Shown one piece after another: positions 1 to 14,035 of a stretch of 64,000 nt of DNA (position 1 is the first letter of the stretch; each line of letters begins with the position of its first letter). The notes below the pieces were generated by a model, which saw only the letters and a program-made list of their open reading frames with translations, ran no database searches and was not told the origin of the DNA. The stretch covers positions 62,001 to 126,000 of the forward strand of contig JAQGBZ010000107.1 in the NCBI GenBank assembly GCA_034687125.1. The letters are read 5' to 3'. The position numbers and the translations under genes are program-made. The stretch comes from Neelides folsomi. Taxonomy: Eukaryota > Arthropoda > Collembola > Neelipleona > Neelidae.

Positions 1-1
1 T

Positions 2-3000
2 TTTATACATAGAACACTTCTTACAACTGGAAGTGATGGAGAAGTAAGAAGATGGAAAGACTATGACGATGATGACCCTACACAGTTTTCTGTTGAAGAC
101 AGTTGTTTATGCCTGGGAGTTCACAATGACATTGCTTATATCGGAACTGAGGGGAATAAAGTTGAAGTATTCAATATCCCGAATGGCAAATCTCTTGGCG
201 TAGCAGCCAAATTCAATGCCGGTGTCAATCATCTTGACGTGTCCAAGAATGGAAAATTACTCGTTGCTGGATCTGGGTAAGTTTTTATTTTAGTTTAAAG
301 CTAAATTAACGTTTAAAGTTTTATTGTTTGGTCATATTAATATTAAATTGTTTCTGTATTATAAATGATTGAATAATATAAAATCTTTTCAGGGATATGA
401 CAATTCAATTTATCAAAATTGAAACCGCGGGTGAATACCGGTTGTTGAAAACATTAGACGCTCACTCGGCCCCTGTCATTTCTGTTGTGATTGATCCTTT
501 GAATGCCTATGTGGCTTCAGCTGGCTCAGATGGAACCGTCTGTATTTGGTCTTTCAAAGATGATAATGCTGATCTCGTGAAAAAGTTTGAGGATCTTTTC
601 CCAAAGACCAATGACATAAAACCGGAAAATGGGCTTTGTCGAATGGCCTGGAATTCATCTGGGAAAATATTGGCAATTCCTCAACTAAAAAAGATTTTTC
701 TTTATGATAGAGATGAATGGACTTCAACGATTTCCTATGAGAATCCTGCTGTTGAAAAGGTAGGTAATTTTGATCTGAAGGCTCGATTGTCAATGCTAAT
801 TATGATTGGTCATCAATTTAATAAATAAGAAGAAACTTAATTCAAACAATTTATTGTTTTTAGGCATTCTCTATTGTTCGTTTCTCTCCCTGTGAAAAGT
901 ATATAGCTGGTGGTGGTTGTAAAGGCGAAATATCAGTTTGGGATGCGAAAACTTGTAATTTGCTTATCAATACTGGAGGATTTCCTGAATCTATCACTGG
1001 TATGGTGTTCTACAACTCGAATGAACTTATTTGTGCCGATTTAAATGGACGACTCATTCAAGTAAAGCAGATCGGTTCTAAACATGATCCGATCGAAAAT
1101 GGAGGGAAAAAAGAAGAAAAAACCATTGAAAATGATAAAGATGACATTTTTGGTGATGGGATCGATGATGTATTTGATGACGGAAACGACGATCTTTTTA
1201 TTGATAATCAAGATGTTGATAAGCATGTCGATATGGACGATTCCGATAATGAAAATGAGATTTCCATTACCAAGATTAAGGCGAAACTCGGATTCATTGA
1301 CGATGAATATGTTGGAGTGGATAATGCCATCAAAGGAATAAAAACAGAAGATGGGGATGATGTTAGAAGTGTCGGAGAACCTTCTGCACCTATAATTCAA
1401 CAAGTTGTTAGCCCATTTACAAAATCACAAGAACCATTTCAACCATCTTCCTCGCCAGTATTTTTGGATCATCGATTTATGGTAAAATCTCACTTCATGT
1501 ATTTAATATTTCATTTGTATTATTTAATACCAAATTATTAAACTCTATATTTAATTTTATAGGCTTGGAATAATGTCGGAATAATTAGATGCTATTCAAC
1601 GGAAGATGAAGAAGCCATCGACATTGAATTCCATGATGTTTCAATCCATCCATCTATTCACTTGAGAAATCATTATTCGTATTCAATGGGAACTTTGAGC
1701 TCTGATGCTATTGCACTTGCTTGTGCAAAAGGAGAAAATCACCCTAGGTATACTTTTGCACATCTAATCTACATTTTTAATAACTTTTATTGTAAATGCT
1801 GATTTTATGTTGAATTTATAATGTTAACAGCAAAATCAATTGTTTCCCTATTGGGGGAATTAACAAAGAATGGACGATTGATTTTCCTAAAGGAGAAGAA
1901 ATAACTTGCATAGGAATAGGAAAAGGTTGGGTCGCCGCTGCAACCACCCTCAATCGTCTTCGTACATTTTCTATTGGCGGAGTGCAAAAGTTCGTTTACG
2001 ATTTACCTGGACAGATTATCGCACTTGCTGGTTTCGAGGATCTTTTATTCCTCGCTTATCATTTTGGAGTTGGTAAGAAAATATTTATTCATTTTTCACT
2101 ATTTTAATAAATTACAATAGATTAACATCAATGATCATTGCCATACTGTAATTATATATGAAATTAATTTTACAAATCGGATTTTAATTTTTTTAATCTT
2201 TAAACAGGAATTAATAATTGCCAGAGCATATTTTATACAATTCTCCGAACCAAGGATAATAAATTCCAAAGGTTGATCGAAGACACTCCGCTTCCGCTCA
2301 CTCCAAAATCCATTCTGACTTGGATTGGATTCACTGACGAAGGAACTCCAGCATTCTATGATTCTAAAGACACTCTTCGAGTTCTCAATGGACGTTTATG
2401 GTCACCTTATTGTGGAATGAAAGAACACTTGAGTGGACAAAGTGATCATTTTTGGGTTGTGGGCATCAGCGAAAGTGAGCAAACAATTCGAGCCATCAAA
2501 TGCAAAGGGAGCAAATATCCCCCAACTCTTCCAAGACCAACTATTGTTATGATTGATGCAAAGGTAAATTAATCAAAAAGTTTGATTCATTGAATGGTTT
2601 TACATAAACATTATCTTGTAGATTCCTCTTTGTGAAATGAACGATGACAAAGGAACTTTAGAAAACAAATTGCTCTGTGCCTTCTTATTAAACACGATTA
2701 CCAAAAAGTTGGACACAAAGGGATTCGACATTGAAGAATTTAAAGAAAAGTCCGAAGTGACGATTCAGGAAACAATCTTGAAACTTTTATCCGTATGTCT
2801 CATTCATAACAATAACAACTCCATACGATTTTCTCTCATCGTTTGTTAAAATGTTGACATTTTGTTAATTTATTTAGAATTCATTGAAGGCTGAGAGAGA
2901 ACTTCGTTACTGCGACTATGCGTCTCTCATGCCGAAGAGTGAATCAATGAGCATTGCAGTTAAATTGGCGAGTCGAATGAAGAAAACCGCTTTGGCCGAA

Positions 3001-3609
3001 AGAGTCATGCGAATTGCAGCAGCGAAGAAAGACGCTGAAGACCTCGAGGTTGAAGAAATAGATGACTTTGAAAACAGACGAGCATTTGAGAATCCAACTC
3101 CATTTATGACAAGGGCTTATGATAGTTTTGCTCAACGCAGAGATACATCAAGTTCCAATGAGAATTACTTTGAAACTAGAAGAAACGCAAGAGATGTTGA
3201 AGTTGTCCCAATAATCGATGGTATAATTCTATTCAATTTCAATTTATTCAATTCTAATAACATTAAGATAATATTGTATTTATGAAATAGTTAATACTGA
3301 ATTGTTTCATGTTTAGAAAATCCATTAATGCGGAAGCAAAGTGATGAGATTCGATCAATTTTGTCTGTACCTACAGACAAAAAGAATCCATTTAAGAAAA
3401 ATAACTCCATATGTGAGGATTCGATGGAAGAATCTCAAGAAATTGGAAGCGAGGGACGAGGGATTGCTTTGATTGATGCATGGAAGAAACCCCCAGAAAA
3501 GCCAATAGTTGAATTCAACCCTAAAAATCCATTCAGTAAAAATGCAACCAAGAAAAAAGGAGGAGAGAAGGAGCCGAAAGTAACCAAAAAGAGAAAAATC
3601 TCTCAATAA
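2..3609 (+). CDS. WDHD1: WDHD1 / AND-1 (Ctf4), 5'-partial
   Basis: Replisome adaptor that links the CMG helicase to DNA polymerase alpha in the nucleus. Nine exons: 2-276, 393-759, 864-1481, 1563-1747, 1831-2072, 2208-2563, 2622-2792, 2878-3220, 3317-3609. Together they give 949 residues in one frame; by comparison with the family about 25 N-terminal residues lie outside the window. Order seen: N-terminal WD40 repeats (TTGSDGEVRRW, ASAGSDGTVCIW), an acidic Asp-rich linker (about 1130-1260), the SepB/Mcl1-middle propeller (HRFMAWNNVGIIRCYS, IIALAGFEDLLFLAYHFGVG, KYPPTLPRP), a helical bundle (SMSIAVKLASRMKKTALAER), then a basic Lys-rich tail with two KNPF motifs. The HMG box that ends vertebrate AND-1 is absent; the protein stops at a KKRKISQ tail. 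It converges on WDR43, with 171 bp between the stop codons. Confidence 0.95.
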
Positions 3610-3711
3610 GACTCAATCTGTTCAATGCAATGATCGGATTCGGATAGTGTATATAATATTATTATGTTGGATACAGGCCTAAATTAATGAAACATGATCG
3701 GATATTATCTG

Positions 3712-3736
3712 AATAAAGAACAACTTTTACTTTATT
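3712..3736. promoter_or_regulatory. Convergent poly(A) signals of WDHD1 and WDR43
   Basis: AATAAA on the + strand at 3712-3717 serves WDHD1. TTTATT at 3731-3736, which is AATAAA on the - strand, serves WDR43. Cleavage normally occurs 10-30 nt downstream of the signal, so the two mature transcripts should overlap by a few tens of bases at their 3' ends. The signals are seen; the overlap is inferred. Confidence 0.6.
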
Positions 3737-3780
3737 AATTTAATCTTAAATTGTAATAAAAGTTGAATAAAAATTAAGGT

Positions 3781-6184
3781 TTAGTCTTCATCATCTTCAG
3801 TGGTCATATTTCCAAATGCCTCATCATCGTTTTCCTCATTGTCCATATCCATTTTATCGTTCTCTTCTGTATTAGAGTCAGAATCGTTGCTTTCACTTTC
3901 TTCATCAAGATCACTTGAATGGATCATGTCTTCTGGCTCTGAGTGAATGATTCCGTCGTCAACTTCTTCACCATCAGATGATTCTTATATTATAAACCAT
4001 TTGTTAATTTCAATTCTTGCAAATAATTTAAAAAAAGTTTGCAATATCAAATTAAGATTTTAATTTTGCTTACCATCTTCAAATACAAGAAGGGATTCGT
4101 TCGGTGCATCTTGCTTGAATTGTTTAGCTTCTAAATTCCCTTTAATAAGCTCGAGCTTCCCTTTTAATTGGCACATGAGGGGATACAAAATATCTCTAGT
4201 TCTCAAAAGTGACATAAAAGGTTCTAAAAGTTCATCGCCCGATGGACAACACATAAGGTATGAAGAATGGATTTGAAGAACTGAACGGAGCCATTTTAGA
4301 ATGGTATGATGTCTGAAAAATAATAATATCAGTTTTAAACAAGTCTTGGTAAAAATTGGTCAAATTAGGGAAATATTTAAGCAAATTAGTTTTGTGTAAC
4401 TTACATTTGACCCTTCCCAGCAAGGGCGACTTTGATTTCATTTAAAAGAGGAACAACTAACTGAACAGGAATACTTCTAACAGTTGTTGTAACCACTTTA
4501 TCATCACCCCTTGCTAGCACAGAATGAAGTATTCGCAAGTCTTTGCTATGAAGGCCCTAAAATTCACATTTTAAATATTTTAATTGATGTCGAATACAAA
4601 TTGTGAAATTGTGAATTAATATGTTTTGTAATTTTATTGTTAAGCTTAATGATATAAGTAGTTAAAAATTACTTGAGCAAGAAGTGGAGCCAAATTGTCC
4701 CCGGATGGAGTTATTCCAGTTGAAGGCATATTGATTGTTAAATTAGTGAGCCTATCTTCCATTGGGAGTTCTTCTTCCTCTACAACTTTTTCTCCCTTTT
4801 TTCTCTTTTTCCGAGTCGCGTCAGCCTTTTTTAAAGCTTCGGAACCTGGTTGTAAATATTTGACATCACTTGGAACTTCAATATGATTAACTTCTTCTAA
4901 ATCTCTCTTATTTTTCTTCTTCTTCTTATCGGAGTATTCTCTCATAATAGATATTTCTTTATCTAAACTTGAAATGTCCTAAAAAGTTAAAAAATCATAA
5001 ATAAATGATTTATAAATTAAATTAAGATCGATTGAAAATGTAAACTAAAACTTATTATTATAAAAATATTCACTGTTACTTACAAAGTTTTCAAATCTGA
5101 CTTTAAATGAAGATCCATAACTAATTAAAAGTGAACTATTTATTGAATCAAGAAAACAAGTCAAAATGCGAAGTTGTTCGGAAGTCTTTGAATCTGATAT
5201 TATCATAGTGGATTCGGGAGAAAGAGGTTTCTTAATTGGACCGTTTAACTTTTGTTTAAAAATATGAAGTGTTCCTTTAAGAGTCGTAGCTGCAACGCAA
5301 ACACTTCCATCCTCCAATTCGTTAAGATGGAAATTGAGCGGCGAGTCTTTGAGTGAGAGCGAAGCAACCGACCTTGAACTTGAAGTACTCCAAATTTTCA
5401 AATGACGATCCCCAACGCCAGAGCTCACAAAATAACCAAGAGAAGGAACAACTTCAATTTGTCCAACAAGGCCTTGATGACCGATGAAATTTAAAGTTGA
5501 AGTTTTAGTTTTTAACTCCCATAAAGTGATCCCTTGGCCAGCGGACAATAATAAACTCTTATTGAGAACTTTTATGGCGCTTAATCCACCTTTTCCTCCT
5601 TTCCAACGTCTATTAAAATTAAAATTATCGTCATTTTATTTTTCAAATTGATAAAAATTTATTAAAAATTTGTTTATATTCAAATTCTTACGAAATATTG
5701 GTCATAGATTCGGGTTTCCATTCATGAATGTAACCATCTTCGCCACAAGAAAAAAGGTTCATTGAATCTGAATGGGAATTCCAAGTAAGTCCGGTCACTT
5801 TTCCATTGTGAGCTTCTTTAGTATGGGAAACTAATTCGGATTTTGTGATGTCGTAAAAGAGGATGGATCCTATGCCAGTTCCCATTGCTAATATTCCTCC
5901 TGCATCTTCCGTTTTCTTCTTTTTCGATCCCTAATTAAAAAAATAGCAAATTATAATTTATTATTACACAAGAAAATAATAACTTATATAAAATTTCGAA
6001 AGAATGCCTGCTGGTGTTGAGAAGATGGACCCCATTCAATGCAAGTACAAGGAACTGAAAGATGTGAAGACGGAATGAATTCTTGCTTCAAAGTGTTTGA
6101 TGCTGTGTCAATAATTCTGATTCTTCCGTCTGACCCCGATACAGCGAGGTATTCACCATTTGTCGAAAGTTTCATTGCCTCCAT
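3781..6184 (-). CDS. WDR43: WDR43 / UTP5, t-UTP ribosome biogenesis factor
   Basis: Nucleolar t-UTP component of the small-subunit processome, needed for pre-rRNA transcription and early 18S processing. Exons on the minus strand: 6184-6008, 5930-5692, 5609-5084, 4978-4673, 4556-4405, 4312-4074, 3983-3781, giving about 613 residues. The N-terminal half is a WD40 propeller (GEYLAVSGSDGRIRIIDTAS, LAMGTGIGSILFYD, NLFSCGEDGYIHEW, GHQGLVGQIEV). The C-terminal half is the Utp12 domain (LAPLLAQGLHSKDLRIL, HHTILKWLRSVLQIHSSYL), ending in the Asp/Glu/Ser-rich tail typical of the family. Two uncertainties. The first intron has no usable GT donor: a GC donor at 6007-6006 (CAG|GCATTC) keeps the frame, whereas reading on to the next GT meets a TAA. 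The start at 6184 is the first ATG after an in-frame stop, but a short upstream exon cannot be excluded. Confidence 0.92.
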
Positions 6185-8711
<2,527 letters not shown>

Positions 8712-9310
8712 GCCGTTTGCAATCCATGCGGATCTCCATTTACTTTTTCTCTTTAATCTACTGTTCGTTTACTACTAATTATATATATTATATATAAATT
8801 TCATCTCTACTTATTATTTTGCCCTTTTGGTTTGATCTTTTTATTAAATTAAATTTCCTTCATAAGGAAATTTAAGAACGTGACAGTTTATATTAAGCTA
8901 TTAATTAATATTATGATACAAATATGGCGACATATTTTTGAATTAGATTCTTTTTTGTGCAACGATTTTTTATTTAAGAATTGTTCATATTATTCCAAAT
9001 TATCTAAATATATGTAATATGAAAATTAATGTAAGAATTAAATTGAAAATGGAACAATTTTTATTGTCCAAATTAATTGCAAAAAAAATTCCTATTTGCA
9101 AAAATTCGTATTTATCTTATTACAAGATTAAAGTACATAAATATAGTTTACAATATACATTTAAAATATAAAATAAGTTTGAAAATTAAAGAAAACGTAG
9201 TTGGTGTATTCCTTGTGTGTTTAATGCAGGAATTAACGGAGGATTCTCTACCATGATCATATTGTCCTTAAATGTCCGTTTTATTGAATAAAATTCATGT
9301 TACGTTCTAT
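8712..9310. other. 3' flanks of PRMT1 and EXOC5
   Basis: This is an AT-rich tail-to-tail spacer. It holds the PRMT1 3' UTR and, on the minus strand, a candidate EXOC5 poly(A) signal (TTTATT at 9280-9285). No gene seen. Confidence 0.5.
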
Positions 9311-12036
9311 TTATTTGGTATTGATGTTCAATTTCACTGATTTGAAATCCGTTCGAAGCTGGACGAAACTCATTCTAACCGATGGGTCCAAACTCGCCTA
9401 AAACATATATCAAATGTTTTTAAAATTTTCATTCATTGTCACCAAATATGTATTTAAAGTAGAATTAAAGTATTTTCATATTAATAACTCACAAGCTCTT
9501 CTCTGTTAAAGTATTGATTGAGATCTTTAGGAAGACATAAAAGTAAGTTGCATAAAGCATGAAGACTATCAAAGATGACAGTAAGGAGAGGAATCTTGAA
9601 TTCCTTCACGCATTTACGATATTCTCCGACATCGCATATTACACTAAAGGCACCAACAGATGAATATTGATATAGAAGTAAATGCTCGTAAATAACTCTA
9701 TGAAATCTCGTTCCTAATTCAGTTAACACTGCTTCGATGTTTTTCCCGTCCATTGAATCTTTCATTTTATCTACTTGTTTGTTCATATGGCGGACAATTT
9801 TGATACAAGCCTATAGAAAAATTTCATTTTTAATTACTTGGAACTCATTTGTTTTAATAAGTTAATAAGTTAAATTAACTAATTAATACTGACCAGTGAA
9901 ACCATGTCTGGGTTTTCATCAGCGTATTCAGATTTGAAGAAATCTCTTTTATTATGCTCTGATTGAAGAATAACCTTCACCCAATTTGCAATAGTCTCAA
10001 GAGCCCGATCAATCCCAGCGTCGATTTTAATCTCAATTTGTTCAAGAATAGCTTTCTTCTTTTCCAAACATTCGGAAAACTTTGGTGTGGCTCTAATGAT
10101 TTTAATTAAAGGTTTAATATGATTATATTTTTATGATTTATGGTAAACAAGAATTAATAATTTGATAACTTTAATTGATTTGACTCACGTAATGAGTGGA
10201 AGTAGTGAATCCATAAATTCTTTCTCGTATAAGTGAACAATGGCATTACAACTTTTCACTATATCAAAAAAATATATTTCTGGAAAATTTTTGGCTTCAG
10301 GTAGAGGAATTCCTTGTAGACCCAATTCTAACGCATAGTCAACATGCTCTTTGAGAAGACCATATGTGAGAATATCAAAAATTGTAGAGGCATTAGTGGG
10401 AATCTCTTGTTTTTTGGACAACAATGAGCATCTCGAATAGGCAATTCTGCTCTCTTGCAAAAGATTAATTGCAACTTCTTCAGAAAGGAAAGTTTCTCCC
10501 CCGTAATTCTCGATTTGGGCAATGTTCAAATTGGTTTTGTTCCCAAAAACTGCTTGCAGATCTCTTCTTATATCTTGAAAACTTAAATTATTCCATAATA
10601 AGAATTAAACTAAATATCTTATAAAAATATGAAATATATAAATTATAAATGGTATTAAAATATACCTTTTGATATTTCTCTTTTGATGATTTAAAGAATC
10701 GTAATATGTGGACAATATTCGAGCTGTTTTTTCCTTCAAACATTGATTCTCTATGTTAATATAACTCTCAAGATGCCGACGGAAGATTTGTTCGACGATT
10801 TTCTCAAGGAATGAATTGTCACTTCCAAGTTCAAATGACTCAAGTTGTTTGACAACTTTGAGAGTCCTCGAATAAAGTGAAAATAAATTGACAAGGAATC
10901 GGTCCTGGGCCTTGTCATTCTTCTCATATAGCTGAGAAGCGACGGTCTCTTGAATTCTTCCATGGAAGATGTGCAACACGAATTTCCCCATCACATGCTC
11001 AGGATTTGGGAATACTGCATCAATGATTACTTTATTCGTATCGCAAAGTGGGAGGACGTCATTGAATACATCTTTGCATTTAAAGCCGCCCTAAGATAAT
11101 TTTTTTGATAAAATTAACAAAACATTAGAAGTATGTGTAATGTAGATAGTTTTAAAATTTATTTTGTACCAATTGACTTTGCTCAATGAATGCATTTACA
11201 CATTGAGAATAGCCTTTAAAGTTATATAAAATGTGAGCAATTTGCTTCATTCTTTCTCTGTCATCGACTCTTTGAGCGTTAACAAATTCTTCAATTAAGC
11301 ACCGTTCAATTTCATCATACTTTTTATATATCTTTTTGACAGCTCCGTCAAACCTAATTAAAAAATATGCTGAATAATCATAAATAATACAAAAGTTATT
11401 CAGAATAAAGATTAGTGTGAGAATTGAAATTTACTTTGCATTTGAGCCGCCACTTGATAAGTCTTGTGCAATTAGTTGAAGTTTTTGAATGATTTCTGCA
11501 GCTTCAAATAGTTTGTCCTTATTTCTAAATATATCGGATAAAACTATTGATCCTGGTTGAAGGAAATCGGCAAGATGCTTCATCATTTTAGATGCTTCGT
11601 CAGATCTTTCTCTGGGTAAATTGACCGACTCCAATTGATCCCCCAAGTGTACCACTTTTGTTGCAACAGAATTTACCTGTAAATTATATGTTTGTTAAAA
11701 ATTGAAGTTAAACTAATTAAATGTTTCGACAATAAGGACAATAACCTTCTTCTCGAGATTTGACAAATTTTCTGTGGCTGTTTGGTTCCGCTTGAGAAGC
11801 ATGTGAAGCCTATTCCTCATATGTTGTTCCTCTTTGGAAAAGGTGTTTTCCACTTGAACACATTTAAGTCGCTGCATCTCGAGAATGGACTGAAGGTCAG
11901 AAATGGCTTCGGAAAATTCTGAATGAAGTTTTTGAGGGTCAAAGTCACCGGTCGCGACAGTTCGCCAAGCTAGTCGTTCAACGAACTCTTCTGGGGAGTA
12001 TGACCCCTGTTCCATCTCTCTTCGGTACTCCGTCAT
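9311..12036 (-). CDS. EXOC5: EXOC5 / Sec10, exocyst complex subunit
   Basis: Subunit of the octameric exocyst, which tethers secretory vesicles to the plasma membrane. Eight exons on the minus strand: 12036-11746, 11676-11435, 11353-11170, 11090-10666, 10581-10189, 10092-9894, 9810-9493, 9397-9311. Total 712 residues, almost the length of the human protein. Diagnostic blocks in order: FVERLAWRT; VHLGDQLESVNLPRERSDEA with ADFLQPGS; AAEIIQKLQLIAQDL; YNFKGYSQCVNAFIEQ; ILSTYYDSLNHQKRNIKRS; ENYGGETFLSEEVAINLLQE; DYALELGLQGIPLPEAKN; DAGIDRALETIANWVK; DSMDGKNIEAVLTELGTRFH; DSLHALCNLLLCLPKDL; and a C-terminal SFVQLRTDFKSVKL. The N-terminal third has coiled-coil character. No damage seen. Confidence 0.96.
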
Positions 12037-12996
12037 CTTTTTCTACAATGACAGATATAATTTATTATTGGGTATACATTACTATATTAATATACCTTAG
12101 TTGATTGTCGATATGTCTAATCTCCTTAATTTTTAATATTAAAATGGCATATTAATATTGTATGGATATAAACAAATATAATTTTAACTGGGCGGAATTT
12201 GAGCTATTCAAAAGTACCCCTGTTGATTTTACCGAATTTATCATGATGTAAGATGTGGAATCTGGATGGAGATTCTTCTTCATTCCCATTCCACTTGATC
12301 TTGAGAACAAGAATGGAATAAACGAGTTTATTTAGAAGCGATGATGTAACAGTAATGTATTTATAATTTACAAGATTTAAATACAATATTGATGTCTTTA
12401 TTTAGCTTATCTGTCCAATTTCTTGTTAATTATTGTTCACTTTTAATAGTTCTTTATAATAATAAGGTAAATATGTCAAAATTGGAGAAGATTGTATTTG
12501 TACCAAGATTTCGGCATTCAAGTCAAATAATCATTGAACTTAAAATACTAAAATAGGTATCAATTGGAATGAACTGACTCATCCTTGTTGACAATAAATG
12601 TGTTTATCTCGTTCATTATTTAGCGTTTAAAGTGGTAACATACATCACATAACTTTGATAACGATAAGCATGCTGTAATAACAGAGCCCATAGCATTAAG
12701 AATATTTTTGTAATTCTTGCTCTGCTTTGGTAGTATCTCAATACACCCGTCTGCTGATTCCTCCTCTTGCTCATTCGTTCAGAGTTCGGAGAGTTTAGAC
12801 ACAACACAACCTGCTGATACTTAAAAATTTATGAGTTAGAGTTGGAAGACAACTCATTAATAAATAACCTTTTGGTAACTTTTCATACTTTTATAAAACA
12901 TAAGATACTCCTTTACTCCTTATTATCCATCCCGAGGTAATCCTACAGATAGTTTATAATTTGTTAATAATATATAATTTACAGGAGTTTCCAATA
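12037..12996. other. EXOC5/GNAT divergent intergenic region
   Basis: No supported gene. A pyrimidine-poor but otherwise good acceptor (TTTACAG ending at 12984) sits 12 bp before the GNAT ATG, so the GNAT gene probably has a non-coding first exon somewhere upstream here. Confidence 0.4.
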
Positions 12997-13780
12997 ATGT
13001 CGAATCCTGAAGATTTATATATCAATGGGGAATGGGGAAATTATCGTATAAGAATGATTGAGCCAAAAGATCATCAGAGAATCCTCAAATTCGTCGATGA
13101 AAATTATCTTCAAGAAGAGCCGGTTGTGAAGTTATTAGGGTATACCAAAGACTTTGCCCAAGAACTTCTTCAATATGTTGAGCCGACCTTGTACGACAAC
13201 CTAAGTTGCATGGCCATTGATAAAGAGAACGAAGAAGTAAGTCACTGATTTATTAAACTATAGGTAGTTTATCGCAATGCATTTTCATATGCCAGATTGC
13301 CTTATTCTTTATTCATAATAATTTTTTTGTATATTCAAGATAGCGAGCATACGATTGACTTACAGAGTGGACAAAGGCAACAAATTGAGAGAAAACGGGC
13401 CAGATTTTAAGTCCAGAACTGGAAAACTTTATGGCCTTGCTGACGATGAAGCAATAAGAGTGGCTAAAATATGGGAAACTTATAACGTTTCTCATTACGC
13501 CTATTTGCTCATAGCGTCTACTAATATTAAATACCAAAATAAAGGATTGGCAAAAGAACTCTACAGACGAAATTTGGATTTATTGAAAGCGAAAGGATAC
13601 CCATTAACTTTCAGTGTCTTTACTTCGCCACATTCAAGAGCAGCAGCTGAAAGATTAAATTTTACAAAACTCTCACACTTTGATCTCAAAGATTTAAAGG
13701 ATGAAAATGGACAACCAGTTTTTCCAATTGAGATTCTTACTCCAGAGCATTACACAAGTGTTTATGTTAAACTGCTATAA
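12997..13780 (+). CDS. GNAT N-acetyltransferase, arylalkylamine N-acetyltransferase-like
   Basis: Two coding exons (12997-13236, 13340-13780) give 226 residues. The acetyl-CoA pyrophosphate-binding motif A appears as NIKYQNKGLAKELYRRNLDL (about 143-162), preceded by the beta-strand SHYAYLLIAS. The following FSVFTSPHSRAAAERLNF segment, with its Ser and Arg-rich helix, fits the insect dopamine/arylalkylamine N-acetyltransferase (iAANAT) branch of the GNAT superfamily. Family knowledge suggests acetylation of dopamine, serotonin or similar amines in neurotransmitter inactivation or cuticle sclerotisation. The substrate cannot be read from the sequence. The start follows a splice acceptor in the 5' UTR. 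No signal peptide; cytosolic. Confidence 0.85.
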
Positions 13781-14035
13781 TACTAATCAATGATTATAAA
13801 TTATCGAACATTGGTGAATTGATCAAAAGTTAAATGTTATGATAATTAAAAATTCCCAATTTTTCATTGATTTTATACTTTATTTCTTTCATTGATTCAT
13901 TTTCACATTCCACGTCCACTTATTGTAATACTGATAATTACCGATATTCAATTGTATAAAGAAAATATCTTGCATTTTTATGTGAGTATAAAATATAATT
14001 TAAGCATAAAATTACATTTCAAATTGATTAAATAT

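Noticed and set aside
1041..1403. 120-codon minus-strand ORF
   Set aside because: Antisense of the acidic linker of WDHD1; GAT-rich coding sequence gives long open antisense frames.
12616..12807. Minus-strand ORF between EXOC5 and the GNAT gene
   Set aside because: No homology, no splice or promoter context; chance ORF.
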